From assembly GCF_006542335.1 (NCBI RefSeq), contig NZ_CP032485.1, positions 846,001 to 910,000 of the forward strand: DNA of 64,000 nucleotides, given 5' to 3'. The stretch comes from Neokomagataea tanensis (lineage in GTDB: Bacteria > Pseudomonadota > Alphaproteobacteria > Acetobacterales > Acetobacteraceae). Below are positions 44,964 to 52,917 of this stretch, in pieces. The first letter of the stretch is position 1. Every line of letters starts with the position of its first letter. The position numbers and the translations under genes are program-made. Under the pieces are notes generated by a model, which saw only the letters and a program-made list of their open reading frames with translations, had not been told where the DNA came from and did no database searches.

Positions 44964-46037
44964 TTAAGCCGGAATAGCGCCCGGCCACATGTCCCCAACC
45001 TTAAAGCCGTGGCGCAAGGGGTCGTCTTCAGAAATGTGAATAATGGATTCAGCAATAATATGGGCCGTACCAATCAACTCTGGAACTATACCCTGATGCC
45101 CATTAACCTCGACCTCACGCACAGGACGGGCTGTATAAACCTCATCAATGATGCTTTCCTGGTTGAAAGCTTCACCAATTTTCAGTGCTCCCTTTGCCAC
45201 CAACGCTGCCACTTGCGCAGATGTACCTGTGCCGCAAGGGCAGCGGTCAATCAGCGCGTTGCATCCGGATGCAAAAGTCGGCGCCCCAGGGAGCATCGGC
45301 ATAACCACAGCTGAACGGCCGTGATTTTTCGAGTCATGTGGCTTGTCATAGATCATGACAGCATCCACAACAGACATGCCTTTACGTGCAGGATTATCAA
45401 CTTTGATTTGACCGACCGCAGACGCTCTAATCTTTTCACCAATTTCACAAATTTTGGCTGCATTATCCGGCACCAGCGAAAGACCAAGCTGATCTGCTGA
45501 CACTATCAAATAAAACATCCCGCCATAAGCGACATCGACCACTAACTCGCCGAGCCCTTCGACCGTGATTTTAGTATCCAAATGCGTTGCATAGGATGGA
45601 ACATTTTCCACAGAAACCTGTAGAACCTTTCCATTTTTACACGTTGCATGGGCCGTTACTATCCCTGCCGGCGTATCGACGCGCACAGTAGTAATCGGCT
45701 TACTCTCATCAATGGGCACAACGCCCGCCATAAGAATAGACGCCACGTAACACAGAATATTACCGCCAGACATCACAGGATAAACTGGCCGCTGATTGAT
45801 AATGACCAACCCTACATCGGCAGTCGGGTCACATGGAGGAAGCACCAAATCGGCGTTTACAGCAGGAAAACCCCGTGGCTCTTGCAACAACGATGTGCGG
45901 AGCCAATCATGATTCTGTTCAATGTAAATCTTCTTATCCAGCATCGTCTTACCGACGATACCGAGATCCTCAAGACCACCCGTCACGATACGACAAGGCG
46001 CTCCTGATGAATGTGCATCAACAACTTTCAGCTTCAT
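44964..46037 (-). CDS. proline racemase family enzyme, probable 4-hydroxyproline epimerase
   Basis: A 357-residue protein of the proline racemase superfamily. The two catalytic positions are Ser90 (MSGGNILC, where a Cys is usual) and Cys268 (DRCPCGTG). Ser/Cys variants in this family have been linked to 4-hydroxyproline 2-epimerase and trans-3-hydroxyproline dehydratase activities. Here the LhpC-like lyase and semialdehyde dehydrogenase in the same regulon favour the epimerase, which would turn trans-4-hydroxy-L-proline into cis-4-hydroxy-D-proline. It starts 19 bases after the second DHDPS-family gene, with ribosome site GGAAAG. Confidence 0.82.
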   Translation of the reverse strand: MKLKVVDAHSSGAPCRIVTGGLEDLGIVGKTMLDKKIYIEQNHDWLRTSLLQEPRGFPAVNADLVLPPCDPTADVGLVIINQRPVYPVMSGGNILCYVASILMAGVVPIDESKPITTVRVDTPAGIVTAHATCKNGKVLQVSVENVPSYATHLDTKITVEGLGELVVDVAYGGMFYLIVSADQLGLSLVPDNAAKICEIGEKIRASAVGQIKVDNPARKGMSVVDAVMIYDKPHDSKNHGRSAVVMPMLPGAPTFASGCNALIDRCPCGTGTSAQVAALVAKGALKIGEAFNQESIIDEVYTARPVREVEVNGHQGIVPELIGTAHIIAESIIHISEDDPLRHGFKVGDMWPGAIPA

Positions 46038-46056
46038 GATAATATCTTTCCGGATT

Positions 46057-46968
46057 TCAAATTAATGATTGTTTTGTACGGTTGAGAAGGCTTGGATCCA
46101 TCTTTGAAATAATATCTTGGATCAGCGCAAAACGCTCTGCCGGAAGCTCGTCATACGGCTTACGGATCGGCCCTGTCGCAAAGCCAAGAGCCGCTACAGC
46201 AGCCTTTACGCCTCCGTTATAATGGTCACTGATAACTGCGCGCACTAAGGGGTTCACACTATCCCAAACGCTGCGCAAGGTTTCAAAGTCACCCTTCTTT
46301 GCAGCGTCGAACATTTTTACGCATGCAGGCGCAATGAAATTGGCACTCCCGTTGATCACACCGGCACAACCTTGCGTGAAAGACGGTACAATCAAAATAT
46401 CTTCACCGGCAAAAACTTTGACACCCGTAGAGCCGGTTACCAGAGCATTCAAAAGACCGAAATCACCGCTCGAATCTTTAATGTATTTTACAGATGGAAT
46501 TTCCTCCATCAGCTGAGCGACACGGTCTGGATCGTAAGCAACCCCCATGGAAGGAGGAAAGTTATAAATGCAGATAGGCAAGGAAACAGCCGCTGCAATA
46601 TCATGGTAGAAACGCCGAACCCCTTCAAAGCTAATGCCTTCGTAATAAGGAGTTGCTAGCATCATAGCATCTGCACCAGCCGCCTGAGCGTGCTTGGCAT
46701 GAGCAATCGCCTCACGCGTAGAGCATGCACCGACTTGGGCCATAACAGCGCTACGGCCTGCTGCTTGTTCAATGCAGATTTCCGTAACTTTTTGACGCTC
46801 ATCAAAAGACAGCGTAGCAAATTCGCCCGTACCACCGCACGGTACAAACCCACCCAAACCGCTCAGAACGCCGCTCTCGACGATCGCGCGAAGCTCAGCT
46901 TCGTTTACACTTTCACCGTCTGATGAGAAGGGCGTAATAACCGCTGATACAATACCATTCAGTTCCAT
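46057..46968 (-). CDS. second DHDPS/N-acetylneuraminate lyase family enzyme
   Basis: A 303-residue class I aldolase-type lyase. Schiff-base Lys164 (VKYIKDSSGD) and Tyr135 (ICIYNFPPSMG) are present, as is the GGTGEFATLS substrate loop. Only distantly similar to the LhpC-like enzyme at 34.8 kb, so it is not a recent duplicate. It is the first gene of an operon with the proline racemase-family enzyme; ATG 46968 has a GAGG ribosome site. It may handle the epimer or an isomer of the same substrate family (for instance a pyrroline carboxylate or a keto-deoxy acid); substrate is not determined. Confidence 0.82.
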   Translation of the reverse strand: MELNGIVSAVITPFSSDGESVNEAELRAIVESGVLSGLGGFVPCGGTGEFATLSFDERQKVTEICIEQAAGRSAVMAQVGACSTREAIAHAKHAQAAGADAMMLATPYYEGISFEGVRRFYHDIAAAVSLPICIYNFPPSMGVAYDPDRVAQLMEEIPSVKYIKDSSGDFGLLNALVTGSTGVKVFAGEDILIVPSFTQGCAGVINGSANFIAPACVKMFDAAKKGDFETLRSVWDSVNPLVRAVISDHYNGGVKAAVAALGFATGPIRKPYDELPAERFALIQDIISKMDPSLLNRTKQSLI

Positions 46969-47140
46969 GATAAACCTCATATTCCTAAATACTAAAATAC
47001 GACTCAACAGAAATGAAGCGTGCGCTCCAACAACACACCACCAACATTCGCTGCCGTAAGAGAAAAACGTTCCTTAATTCCGCAAGCTTTCGTCTTGGGT
47101 GGCAGGAGGTATTTTATCCGACTCACCCAAACTTAATAGC

Positions 47141-47170
47141 ATATATTATTTTGTATACTATATTATAAAG
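47141..47170. promoter_or_regulatory. GTATAC site upstream of the lyase/epimerase operon
   Basis: ATATATTATTTTGTATAC followed by TATATTATAA; core at 47153-47158. It lies between the stop of the aldehyde dehydrogenase at 47200 and the lyase start at 46968 (about 185 bases upstream). Proposed operator. Confidence 0.5.
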
Positions 47171-47199
47171 CTAAGGAACCAACCTTTCTCATTTTTTAT

Positions 47200-48702
47200 T
47201 TATCCGCCGAAAAATCCTTTTTTGGGCGAAACCCGTAGACCAATGGTCTTCGTTTCGGTGAACTCCTCAAGGCCCGTAAGGCCTTTCTCACGCCCCAAGC
47301 CACTAGCTTTGTAGCCACCAAACGGAAGTTGAGGCTTACCTTCCAAGCAGGTGTTAATCTCAATCGTACCCGTGCGTACACGTTGCGCTACATAGAACGC
47401 CGTTTGGATATTTTCTGTCCAGACACTGCCCGCAAGCCCGTAATTGCTGTCATTAGCGAGTTTCACAGCCTCTTCTCGCGTACTGAATTTTGTGACGGTC
47501 AGGACAGGACCAAAAACTTCATTGTAAAAAATGGGCATGGCTGGCGTTATGCCGTTCAAAATGGTCGGCAAAAATGTTTGTGCCGGAGCGTCGGGATAAG
47601 CAGCCTGCTGCGTTACTTTACCCCCGCAAATAACCTCGGCACCATCATCAATTGCCGATGAAACATAGCCTTGGACTATTTTCAAATGCTCAGGGGACAC
47701 CAATGGCCCCACTTCTGTTTTTGCATCATCCAAAGGCCCCGTAACCAACGCCTCTGCCCGCGCCTTCAAAGCGTGGACAAACTTCTCAGCGATATTCTCA
47801 TGCACCAAGAGGCGAGACCCAGCACAACATACTTGACCTTGATGCAGGAAGATTGAGAACAAAACACCATCAATCGCCGCATCAAAATCCGCATCCTCAA
47901 AAACAATCGCGGCGGATTTTCCACCCAGTTCAAGCGAAATCTTTTTGAAATTCGTTCCTTGCCCCTGAGCAATCAACTGACCCGTACGAGTAGAACCTGT
48001 GAACGACACAACATCAACGTCAGCACTTTCAGAAATGGTTTGCCCAACAGGCACACCATAGCCCGTGACGACATTCAAAACACCATCAGGCACACCAGCC
48101 TTTTTAGCCAAGCGCGCAAGCTCTACTGCCGTACCTGATGTAAATTCAGAGGGCTTCACTACAACAGAACACCCTGCTGCAAGCGCGAGAGGAACTTTTT
48201 GACCAAAAATAATTGTTGGGAAATTCCATGGGACAATCGCACCTACAACACCTGCAGGCTCCTTAACGACGAAAGCGTTCAAACCCTCACCGATGTCCAT
48301 GTAAGCTTGACCAGAAACCTGATTGGCAAGGGAAGACGCGTAAACGATAAGATCAACCGTACCCGCTATATCCCCTTCCGCAACACGCCTAATCTTGCCA
48401 GACTCTTCAATTTCAATACGCGTCAGCAGTTCGCTCTCTTCTTCAACCAACCGAGCCCAACGCGCTAGAATCTTGGCACGCTCTGCCCCAGGCATCCGGG
48501 ACCACGTGCCCGCCTCGAATGTTTCTTTTGCGTTTTCAATTGCCAAAAGCGCATCCTCTTTCGTGCCCTCAGCGAATTGTGCAACGACTTTTCCGCTCTC
48601 AGGAGCGAACCTCTCAATTAAATTTTCAGCTTTTATTTCTTTGCCATTTATCCACTGGCCATATGTACGACACTGTTCGCTATATAATTTCGCTTGCGTC
48701 AC
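47200..48702 (-). CDS. aldehyde dehydrogenase family protein
   Basis: A 500-residue NAD(P)-dependent aldehyde dehydrogenase. Catalytic residues: Glu in LELGGKSAAIVFE and Cys in QGQVCCAGSRLLVHE. Distinct from the other two in the cluster by sequence. The start is GTG 48702, with GGGG upstream. It is divergent from the GMC/subunit 3 operon and shares a GTATAC site with it. Substrate unknown; a third aldehyde step in the same pathway is possible. Confidence 0.87.
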   Translation of the reverse strand: MTQAKLYSEQCRTYGQWINGKEIKAENLIERFAPESGKVVAQFAEGTKEDALLAIENAKETFEAGTWSRMPGAERAKILARWARLVEEESELLTRIEIEESGKIRRVAEGDIAGTVDLIVYASSLANQVSGQAYMDIGEGLNAFVVKEPAGVVGAIVPWNFPTIIFGQKVPLALAAGCSVVVKPSEFTSGTAVELARLAKKAGVPDGVLNVVTGYGVPVGQTISESADVDVVSFTGSTRTGQLIAQGQGTNFKKISLELGGKSAAIVFEDADFDAAIDGVLFSIFLHQGQVCCAGSRLLVHENIAEKFVHALKARAEALVTGPLDDAKTEVGPLVSPEHLKIVQGYVSSAIDDGAEVICGGKVTQQAAYPDAPAQTFLPTILNGITPAMPIFYNEVFGPVLTVTKFSTREEAVKLANDSNYGLAGSVWTENIQTAFYVAQRVRTGTIEINTCLEGKPQLPFGGYKASGLGREKGLTGLEEFTETKTIGLRVSPKKGFFGG

Positions 48703-48749
48703 AATATTTTTCCCCTAGCATCGAATGCCGTGTGGACACTCCCATTGAA

Positions 48750-48765
48750 ATAAAGTATACCATAG
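48750..48765. promoter_or_regulatory. GTATAC site between divergent aldehyde dehydrogenase and GMC genes
   Basis: ATAAAGTATACCATAG with core at 48755-48760, 53 bases from GTG 48702 and 73 bases from ATG 48833. Positioned to control both directions. Confidence 0.5.
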
Positions 48766-48832
48766 ACGAAGCTGAGCCTGCAAGCGGCATTTCGGCAGGA
48801 TAATTTTCTATTGCTATTAATGGGATTAAACG

Positions 48833-50449
48833 ATGGCCGAGACTGAAATCGAGCAAACCGAGGTCGTCATTGTAGGAGCAGGGCCATCAGGTGCGATCAT
48901 GGCCCATACCCTCGCTAAAGCCGGCATAAAAGTCACTTGCCTAGAGCAAGGGGACTGGATCAGCCCGGCAGACTACGCGGCAAATTTTGATATGTGGGAA
49001 CTGGTCGCTCGTGGCCACTGGGCAACTGAGGCCAATAGTCGCGCCAACCCGGCAGATTATCCCCTTGAATTATCTGAAACTGACCTACCTCCCTCCATGT
49101 ATAGTGCCGTTGGTGGGTCAACCATTCACTTCGGCGCATTATGGCCTCGTCTTACAGTCTCTGATTTCCGTGTAAAAACTATTGATAATATAGCGGATGA
49201 TTGGCCAATTACCTATCACGACCTCGTTCCTTATTTTGACGAAGTCGATAATTTTATTGGCGTCTCTGGCCTTGAAGGGGACCCAGCCTACCCTGATGGG
49301 TTAGCCCCTCCCCAACCCGCGCATCCACTCGGCAAAGCCGGCATGCGCACAGCACAAGCCCTGAACCAGCTCGGCTGGCATTGGTGGCCGGGCGCAAACG
49401 CCATTCCTACACAAAAAAATGGTGAGCTTGCTGCATGCGTACGCTACGGCACATGTGTGCAGGGCTGCCCACAGGGAGCAAAAGCCTCATTCGACCTAGC
49501 CTATTGGCCAGCCGCTATTGCGGCGGGTGCCAAGCTCATTACTGGTGCACGCGTAAGCGAAATCACCACTGATGAAAACGGCTTAGCGAACGGAGTAAAT
49601 TACTTCTTCAAAGGGCAAAAAAAACATTTAAAATCCAATTACGTTGTCATGTGTGCGAACGGCATTGGTACGCCGCGCCTGCTTCTACTCTCCAAATCGG
49701 ACAAGCACCCTAACGGCCTTGCCAACTCATCAGGTTTGGTAGGGAAAAACCTCATGCTGCACCCCAATTGCTGCGCATTAGGCTACTACGAAGACGACTT
49801 GGAAACATGGCGCGGCCCACTTGGTGCAGTCATCAGTTCCATGGAGTTTTACGAAACCAAAGAAGAAAATGGTTTCGTTCGCGGAGCAAAACTGCATGCA
49901 TCGACGGCTCCCGGCCTTATTCTAAACGGTATAGACCCCCACCGCCTCTTACCCTTTGACGAACTCTGGGGCGAAGCGTTCCATGGTGTCGTTAAAGATG
50001 CCACAAGCGCAATCTTGTGGGCTGCTAATATCGAAGACCTGCCCGAAGAGAGCAATTGCGTGACACTAGACGACACGCTTGTGGATGGTGATGGCATCCC
50101 TTGCCCGAAAGTAAACTACCGCTTCAGTGAAAATACACTGAAAATACGTGAGTTCACTCTCCAAAAAATGGTCGATGCACATAAGATGGCCGGCGCCAAA
50201 AAGGTCATTCCTGTACTAGAAATGCCGGGCGAACCAGGGCACCTCTTGGGCACCACCCGTATGGGCAACGACCCCAACGCTTCAGTCGTTGATTCGATGG
50301 GCCGTGCACATGATGTCCCCAATCTGCTTATCGCCGATGGCAGTATTTTTGTTACCAGCGGCTCTGCAAACCCGACCAGCACAATTTGCGCTTTAGCACT
50401 GCGCATTGGGCGTAACCTTGTCGACGTTATTCAAAATCAAAAGACGTAA
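48833..50449 (+). CDS. GMC-family membrane-type FAD dehydrogenase, large subunit
   Basis: A 538-residue FAD protein of the gluconate/sorbitol/glucose dehydrogenase group. FAD-binding start EVVIVGAGPSGAIMAHTLAKAG; GMC signature SAVGGSTIHFGAL; active-site His in GHLLGTTRMG and Asn in SGSANPTSTICALALR. A Cys cluster, CVRYGTCVQGCPQGAK (about residues 204-219), fits the 3Fe-4S site of such flavoprotein dehydrogenases. No signal peptide is present. It is followed by its small subunit 12 bases later. No cytochrome c subunit is nearby. Confidence 0.87.
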   Translation: MAETEIEQTEVVIVGAGPSGAIMAHTLAKAGIKVTCLEQGDWISPADYAANFDMWELVARGHWATEANSRANPADYPLELSETDLPPSMYSAVGGSTIHFGALWPRLTVSDFRVKTIDNIADDWPITYHDLVPYFDEVDNFIGVSGLEGDPAYPDGLAPPQPAHPLGKAGMRTAQALNQLGWHWWPGANAIPTQKNGELAACVRYGTCVQGCPQGAKASFDLAYWPAAIAAGAKLITGARVSEITTDENGLANGVNYFFKGQKKHLKSNYVVMCANGIGTPRLLLLSKSDKHPNGLANSSGLVGKNLMLHPNCCALGYYEDDLETWRGPLGAVISSMEFYETKEENGFVRGAKLHASTAPGLILNGIDPHRLLPFDELWGEAFHGVVKDATSAILWAANIEDLPEESNCVTLDDTLVDGDGIPCPKVNYRFSENTLKIREFTLQKMVDAHKMAGAKKVIPVLEMPGEPGHLLGTTRMGNDPNASVVDSMGRAHDVPNLLIADGSIFVTSGSANPTSTICALALRIGRNLVDVIQNQKT

Positions 50450-50461
50450 AAGGAATTACCA

Positions 50462-50947
50462 ATGTCCAGCGCACGTAGTTTCGAATCTTTATCCGTCTCT
50501 CGCCACCGCAAAACAGCTCGGCGTGCCCTCACGCCTCTTGAGCTGGCAACCATAAGCCGCATCGCAGACACTCTCATCCCCGCTTCCGGCACTATCCCCT
50601 CGGGCAGTTCCGTAGCTAATTACGAAGGTTTGTTAAGCCAAGCGCTCGGCATCACGGATAAAAATTTTGATAGCATCATGCAAACACTTGAACTGTTTGC
50701 GCATGTAAATGAACCTGACCTGTGGGAACGCCTCAAGGCATTTTCACTCAAAGAGCCCAGCAAGTTTTACTGGCTCTCAACCGTGATCGTCAGCGCCTAT
50801 TTATACGCCCCAGAGAACAAAGCGCGTATCGGCTACCCTACGCCACACCCGAACCCAGCAGGCATGTTCGAAATTGCCGACGAACTTGATTCTGGTGTGC
50901 TCGATGCCGTGATGGAACGTGGACCAATCTACGTTTCGGCCGATTAA
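50462..50947 (+). CDS. gluconate 2-dehydrogenase subunit 3-like small subunit
   Basis: A 161-residue protein of the gluconate 2-dehydrogenase subunit 3 family (LTPLELATISRIADTLIPASG at about residues 23-43 is typical). Usually this subunit carries a Tat signal and exports the folded large subunit. Here the N-terminus has RHRKTARRAL but no hydrophobic segment, so a Tat signal is not convincing. It is coupled to the GMC large subunit, 12 bases upstream, with an AAAGGA ribosome site. Confidence 0.82.
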   Translation: MSSARSFESLSVSRHRKTARRALTPLELATISRIADTLIPASGTIPSGSSVANYEGLLSQALGITDKNFDSIMQTLELFAHVNEPDLWERLKAFSLKEPSKFYWLSTVIVSAYLYAPENKARIGYPTPHPNPAGMFEIADELDSGVLDAVMERGPIYVSAD

Positions 50948-51015
50948 TTACAAAACTCTCGTAGCAACGGCACGATAGCCCTACTGTCATCTGCCGTTGC
51001 TTCATTATCGGGCAT

Positions 51016-51513
51016 CTATGAATTAAGAAAATTGCCCTGCTCGTGACATGCATCGACCCTCGGATCGAGGTTATTAACATCAATAGCCTCAAGCGACTTC
51101 ACAGCAACCTGGACCTGATTATACGTCCTGACTTCAACGCCATTGCTGTCATAAACAGATATTTTAATCCGGCGCGCCCAACCCGAAACCTGTAAGCGCC
51201 GTCTATAATATTTTTCTCGCATTTTTTCGGTGGTCAGACCCGCATCCTGCACCACTTGGTCGGGTACACGAATAATCAACGTCCTAGGGTCACGGTAATT
51301 TTTTCGGGAATCTAAAAAAACAGAACCCTCGGCATGACCAACACCGCACACCGTCATCTTGAAATTTCCCACGACACCGTCGGGTGCCAAAGCAACGGCA
51401 GCCGCGGTTTCCTCTGCCGTCATCGGTACTGCTACACTTCGCGGGTCAGCCAACACGACAGATGGCACCAACATCACGCTTAAAAGTAAATTGATGAAAC
51501 AACGCCGAATCAT
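51016..51513 (-). CDS. exported protein of unknown function (OB-fold-like)
   Basis: A 165-residue protein with a clear signal peptide (residues 1-22, ending VVLAD). Two Cys remain in the mature part, at about positions 56 and 157, and could form a disulfide. The segment YRRRLQVSGWARRIKISVYDSNG has the alternating pattern of an OB-fold strand pair, and SVFLDSRKNYRDPRTLIIRV another; this is only a resemblance. The pstS terminator lies just upstream of its start, so it has its own promoter or is read through from pstS. Function not recognised. Confidence 0.65.
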   Translation of the reverse strand: MIRRCFINLLLSVMLVPSVVLADPRSVAVPMTAEETAAAVALAPDGVVGNFKMTVCGVGHAEGSVFLDSRKNYRDPRTLIIRVPDQVVQDAGLTTEKMREKYYRRRLQVSGWARRIKISVYDSNGVEVRTYNQVQVAVKSLEAIDVNNLDPRVDACHEQGNFLNS

Positions 51514-51534
51514 AAAAAGCTTCCCATAAAAAAA

Positions 51535-51558
51535 AGCGGGCCCTTTTAAAGACCCGCT
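51535..51558 (-). terminator. terminator of pstS
   Basis: Stem AGCGGG / CCCGCT with a 12-base loop that itself contains CTTTTAAAG, then an eight-base T-run on the minus strand. Lies 23 bases after the pstS stop. Confidence 0.88.
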
Positions 51559-51580
51559 CCTTTTAAAGCATATTTTATAA

Positions 51581-52588
51581 TTACTTTGGCCAGTGAGCTA
51601 AGACATTTTCTTTAACCGTTGCAGGCAAACCAACGTAATCCAATCGCACATTGTCTGCGTCACCGTGCTCGAAGCCGAAGGCAAAAAATTTGCGCACTGC
51701 CGCAGCATTATCTGCGTTGCTCGGATTGGTCGGAACCAAAACGAACGTAGCTGTCACAATCGGCCACGCGCCTTCACCTGCCGTATCAAGCAAATTCACA
51801 GCGTAGTTCGATGCACCCATCCAATCGGCAGACTGAGCAGCTTCAACGAAGCCCTTTAGGGACGGTGAAACAAACTTGCCCGCATGATTACGGATTTCAG
51901 CGATGTTGAGGTGGTTTTGCGCGGCGTATGAGTATTCAACATACCCAATACCACCCTCGGTCTGCTTCACCATCGCCGCCACGCCATCATTGCCGCGCGC
52001 GCCTGAGCCACCGGGCCATGCGATAGATGTACCCGCACCCAGCTTTTGCTTCCATTCAGGGGAAACCTGCGACAGGTATGAGGTAAAGACGAAGCTCGTG
52101 CCCGAACCATCTGCGCGGTGCACAGGCGCAACATCCGTATCTGGCAGGTCAACGCCCGGGTTCAGCGCCTTAATACGATCATCGTTCCAAGTGCTGATTG
52201 TACCATCAAACAGCCCGGCAATGGTTGGGCCATCCAGATGCAACGAACCGGGCTTAATGCCTGGCACGTTAGCAACCACGACAATACCGCTCATGACTGT
52301 CGGAAACTGGAACAAATGTTCCTTAGCCAGTCGCTCAGCAGACATCGGCTTGTCGGATGCACCGAAATCGACTGTGCGCGCAATCACTTGGTCCTGCCCG
52401 GCGCTAGAGCCAACGCTCTGGTAATTAACCGTGACACCGACCTGATTTTTAGCGGACTGGCCCCATGCACCATAAATTGGCGCGGCAAAGCTGGAACCAG
52501 CACCTGTAATGTCTGCAGCCTGTGCGGAAAACGCGCCAAGCGCTGTCATCGCAGCAAAACCCAAAAGCGCAATCTTGCTCTTAATCAT
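51581..52588 (-). CDS. pstS: phosphate ABC transporter periplasmic phosphate-binding protein
   Basis: A 335-residue PstS with signal peptide (residues 1-23, ending FSAQA). Family sequence: ITGAGSSFAAPIYGAW, the phosphate-contacting VNYQSVGSSAGQDQVI and VDFGASDKPM, and HRADGSGTSFVFTSYL. ATG 52588 follows AAGGAA; the longer frame is rejected. It is followed by a terminator, and pstCAB are not in the window, so it is a stand-alone gene. A Pho-box-like repeat lies about 80 bases upstream. Confidence 0.95.
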   Translation of the reverse strand: MIKSKIALLGFAAMTALGAFSAQAADITGAGSSFAAPIYGAWGQSAKNQVGVTVNYQSVGSSAGQDQVIARTVDFGASDKPMSAERLAKEHLFQFPTVMSGIVVVANVPGIKPGSLHLDGPTIAGLFDGTISTWNDDRIKALNPGVDLPDTDVAPVHRADGSGTSFVFTSYLSQVSPEWKQKLGAGTSIAWPGGSGARGNDGVAAMVKQTEGGIGYVEYSYAAQNHLNIAEIRNHAGKFVSPSLKGFVEAAQSADWMGASNYAVNLLDTAGEGAWPIVTATFVLVPTNPSNADNAAAVRKFFAFGFEHGDADNVRLDYVGLPATVKENVLAHWPK

Positions 52589-52665
52589 GGGGATTTCCTT
52601 AGTCGAGCATTTTAAAAACGTACATCTACTAGCGTGCAGCAGGCTGCCACAACAGACATGGTTCC

Positions 52666-52683
52666 GTGATAGTTTCATGACAA
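52666..52683 (-). promoter_or_regulatory. Pho box-like site upstream of pstS
   Basis: On the minus strand TTGTCAT-GAAA-CTATCAC, two 7-base repeats with 4-base spacer, close to the PhoB consensus CTGTCAT-N4-CTGTCAC. It is 78 bases upstream of the pstS start. Confidence 0.72.
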
Positions 52684-52809
52684 GTCCATGAAATAGTGGC
52701 ACTTCCGTCACAGCTCACGCTAAAGGGAAGACTTTTCTTTTTTTATAAAAATTATTTCACATGCGAAAAAAGTCAGAAATCCGCCAAAAAGACTTACTTT
52801 GCAAAAAAA

Positions 52810-52827
52810 CTGTCACATATCTGACAT
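52810..52827 (+). promoter_or_regulatory. Pho box-like site upstream of the porin gene
   Basis: CTGTCAC-ATAT-CTGACAT: two near-repeats at 11-base period, matching the Pho box layout. It lies 91 bases upstream of ATG 52918. Together with the site for pstS it suggests divergent PhoB control. Confidence 0.68.
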
Positions 52828-52917
52828 GAAACCTTCGCGCATCACTATTCTCCAAATCGGATAATCCGCCGAAAGAACTTGCACACGATATTTGATGCGA
52901 AGGAATCAGACGCGGCA

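Noticed and set aside
34783..46968. The two DHDPS-family genes as dapA (lysine synthesis)
   Set aside because: Both lie in a catabolic cluster with regulatory sites, and the first has LhpC-like sequence; no other lysine genes are near.
52589..52711. Longer N-terminus for PstS
   Set aside because: It would pass through the Pho-box-like site, and the signal peptide begins exactly at ATG 52588 with a good ribosome site.
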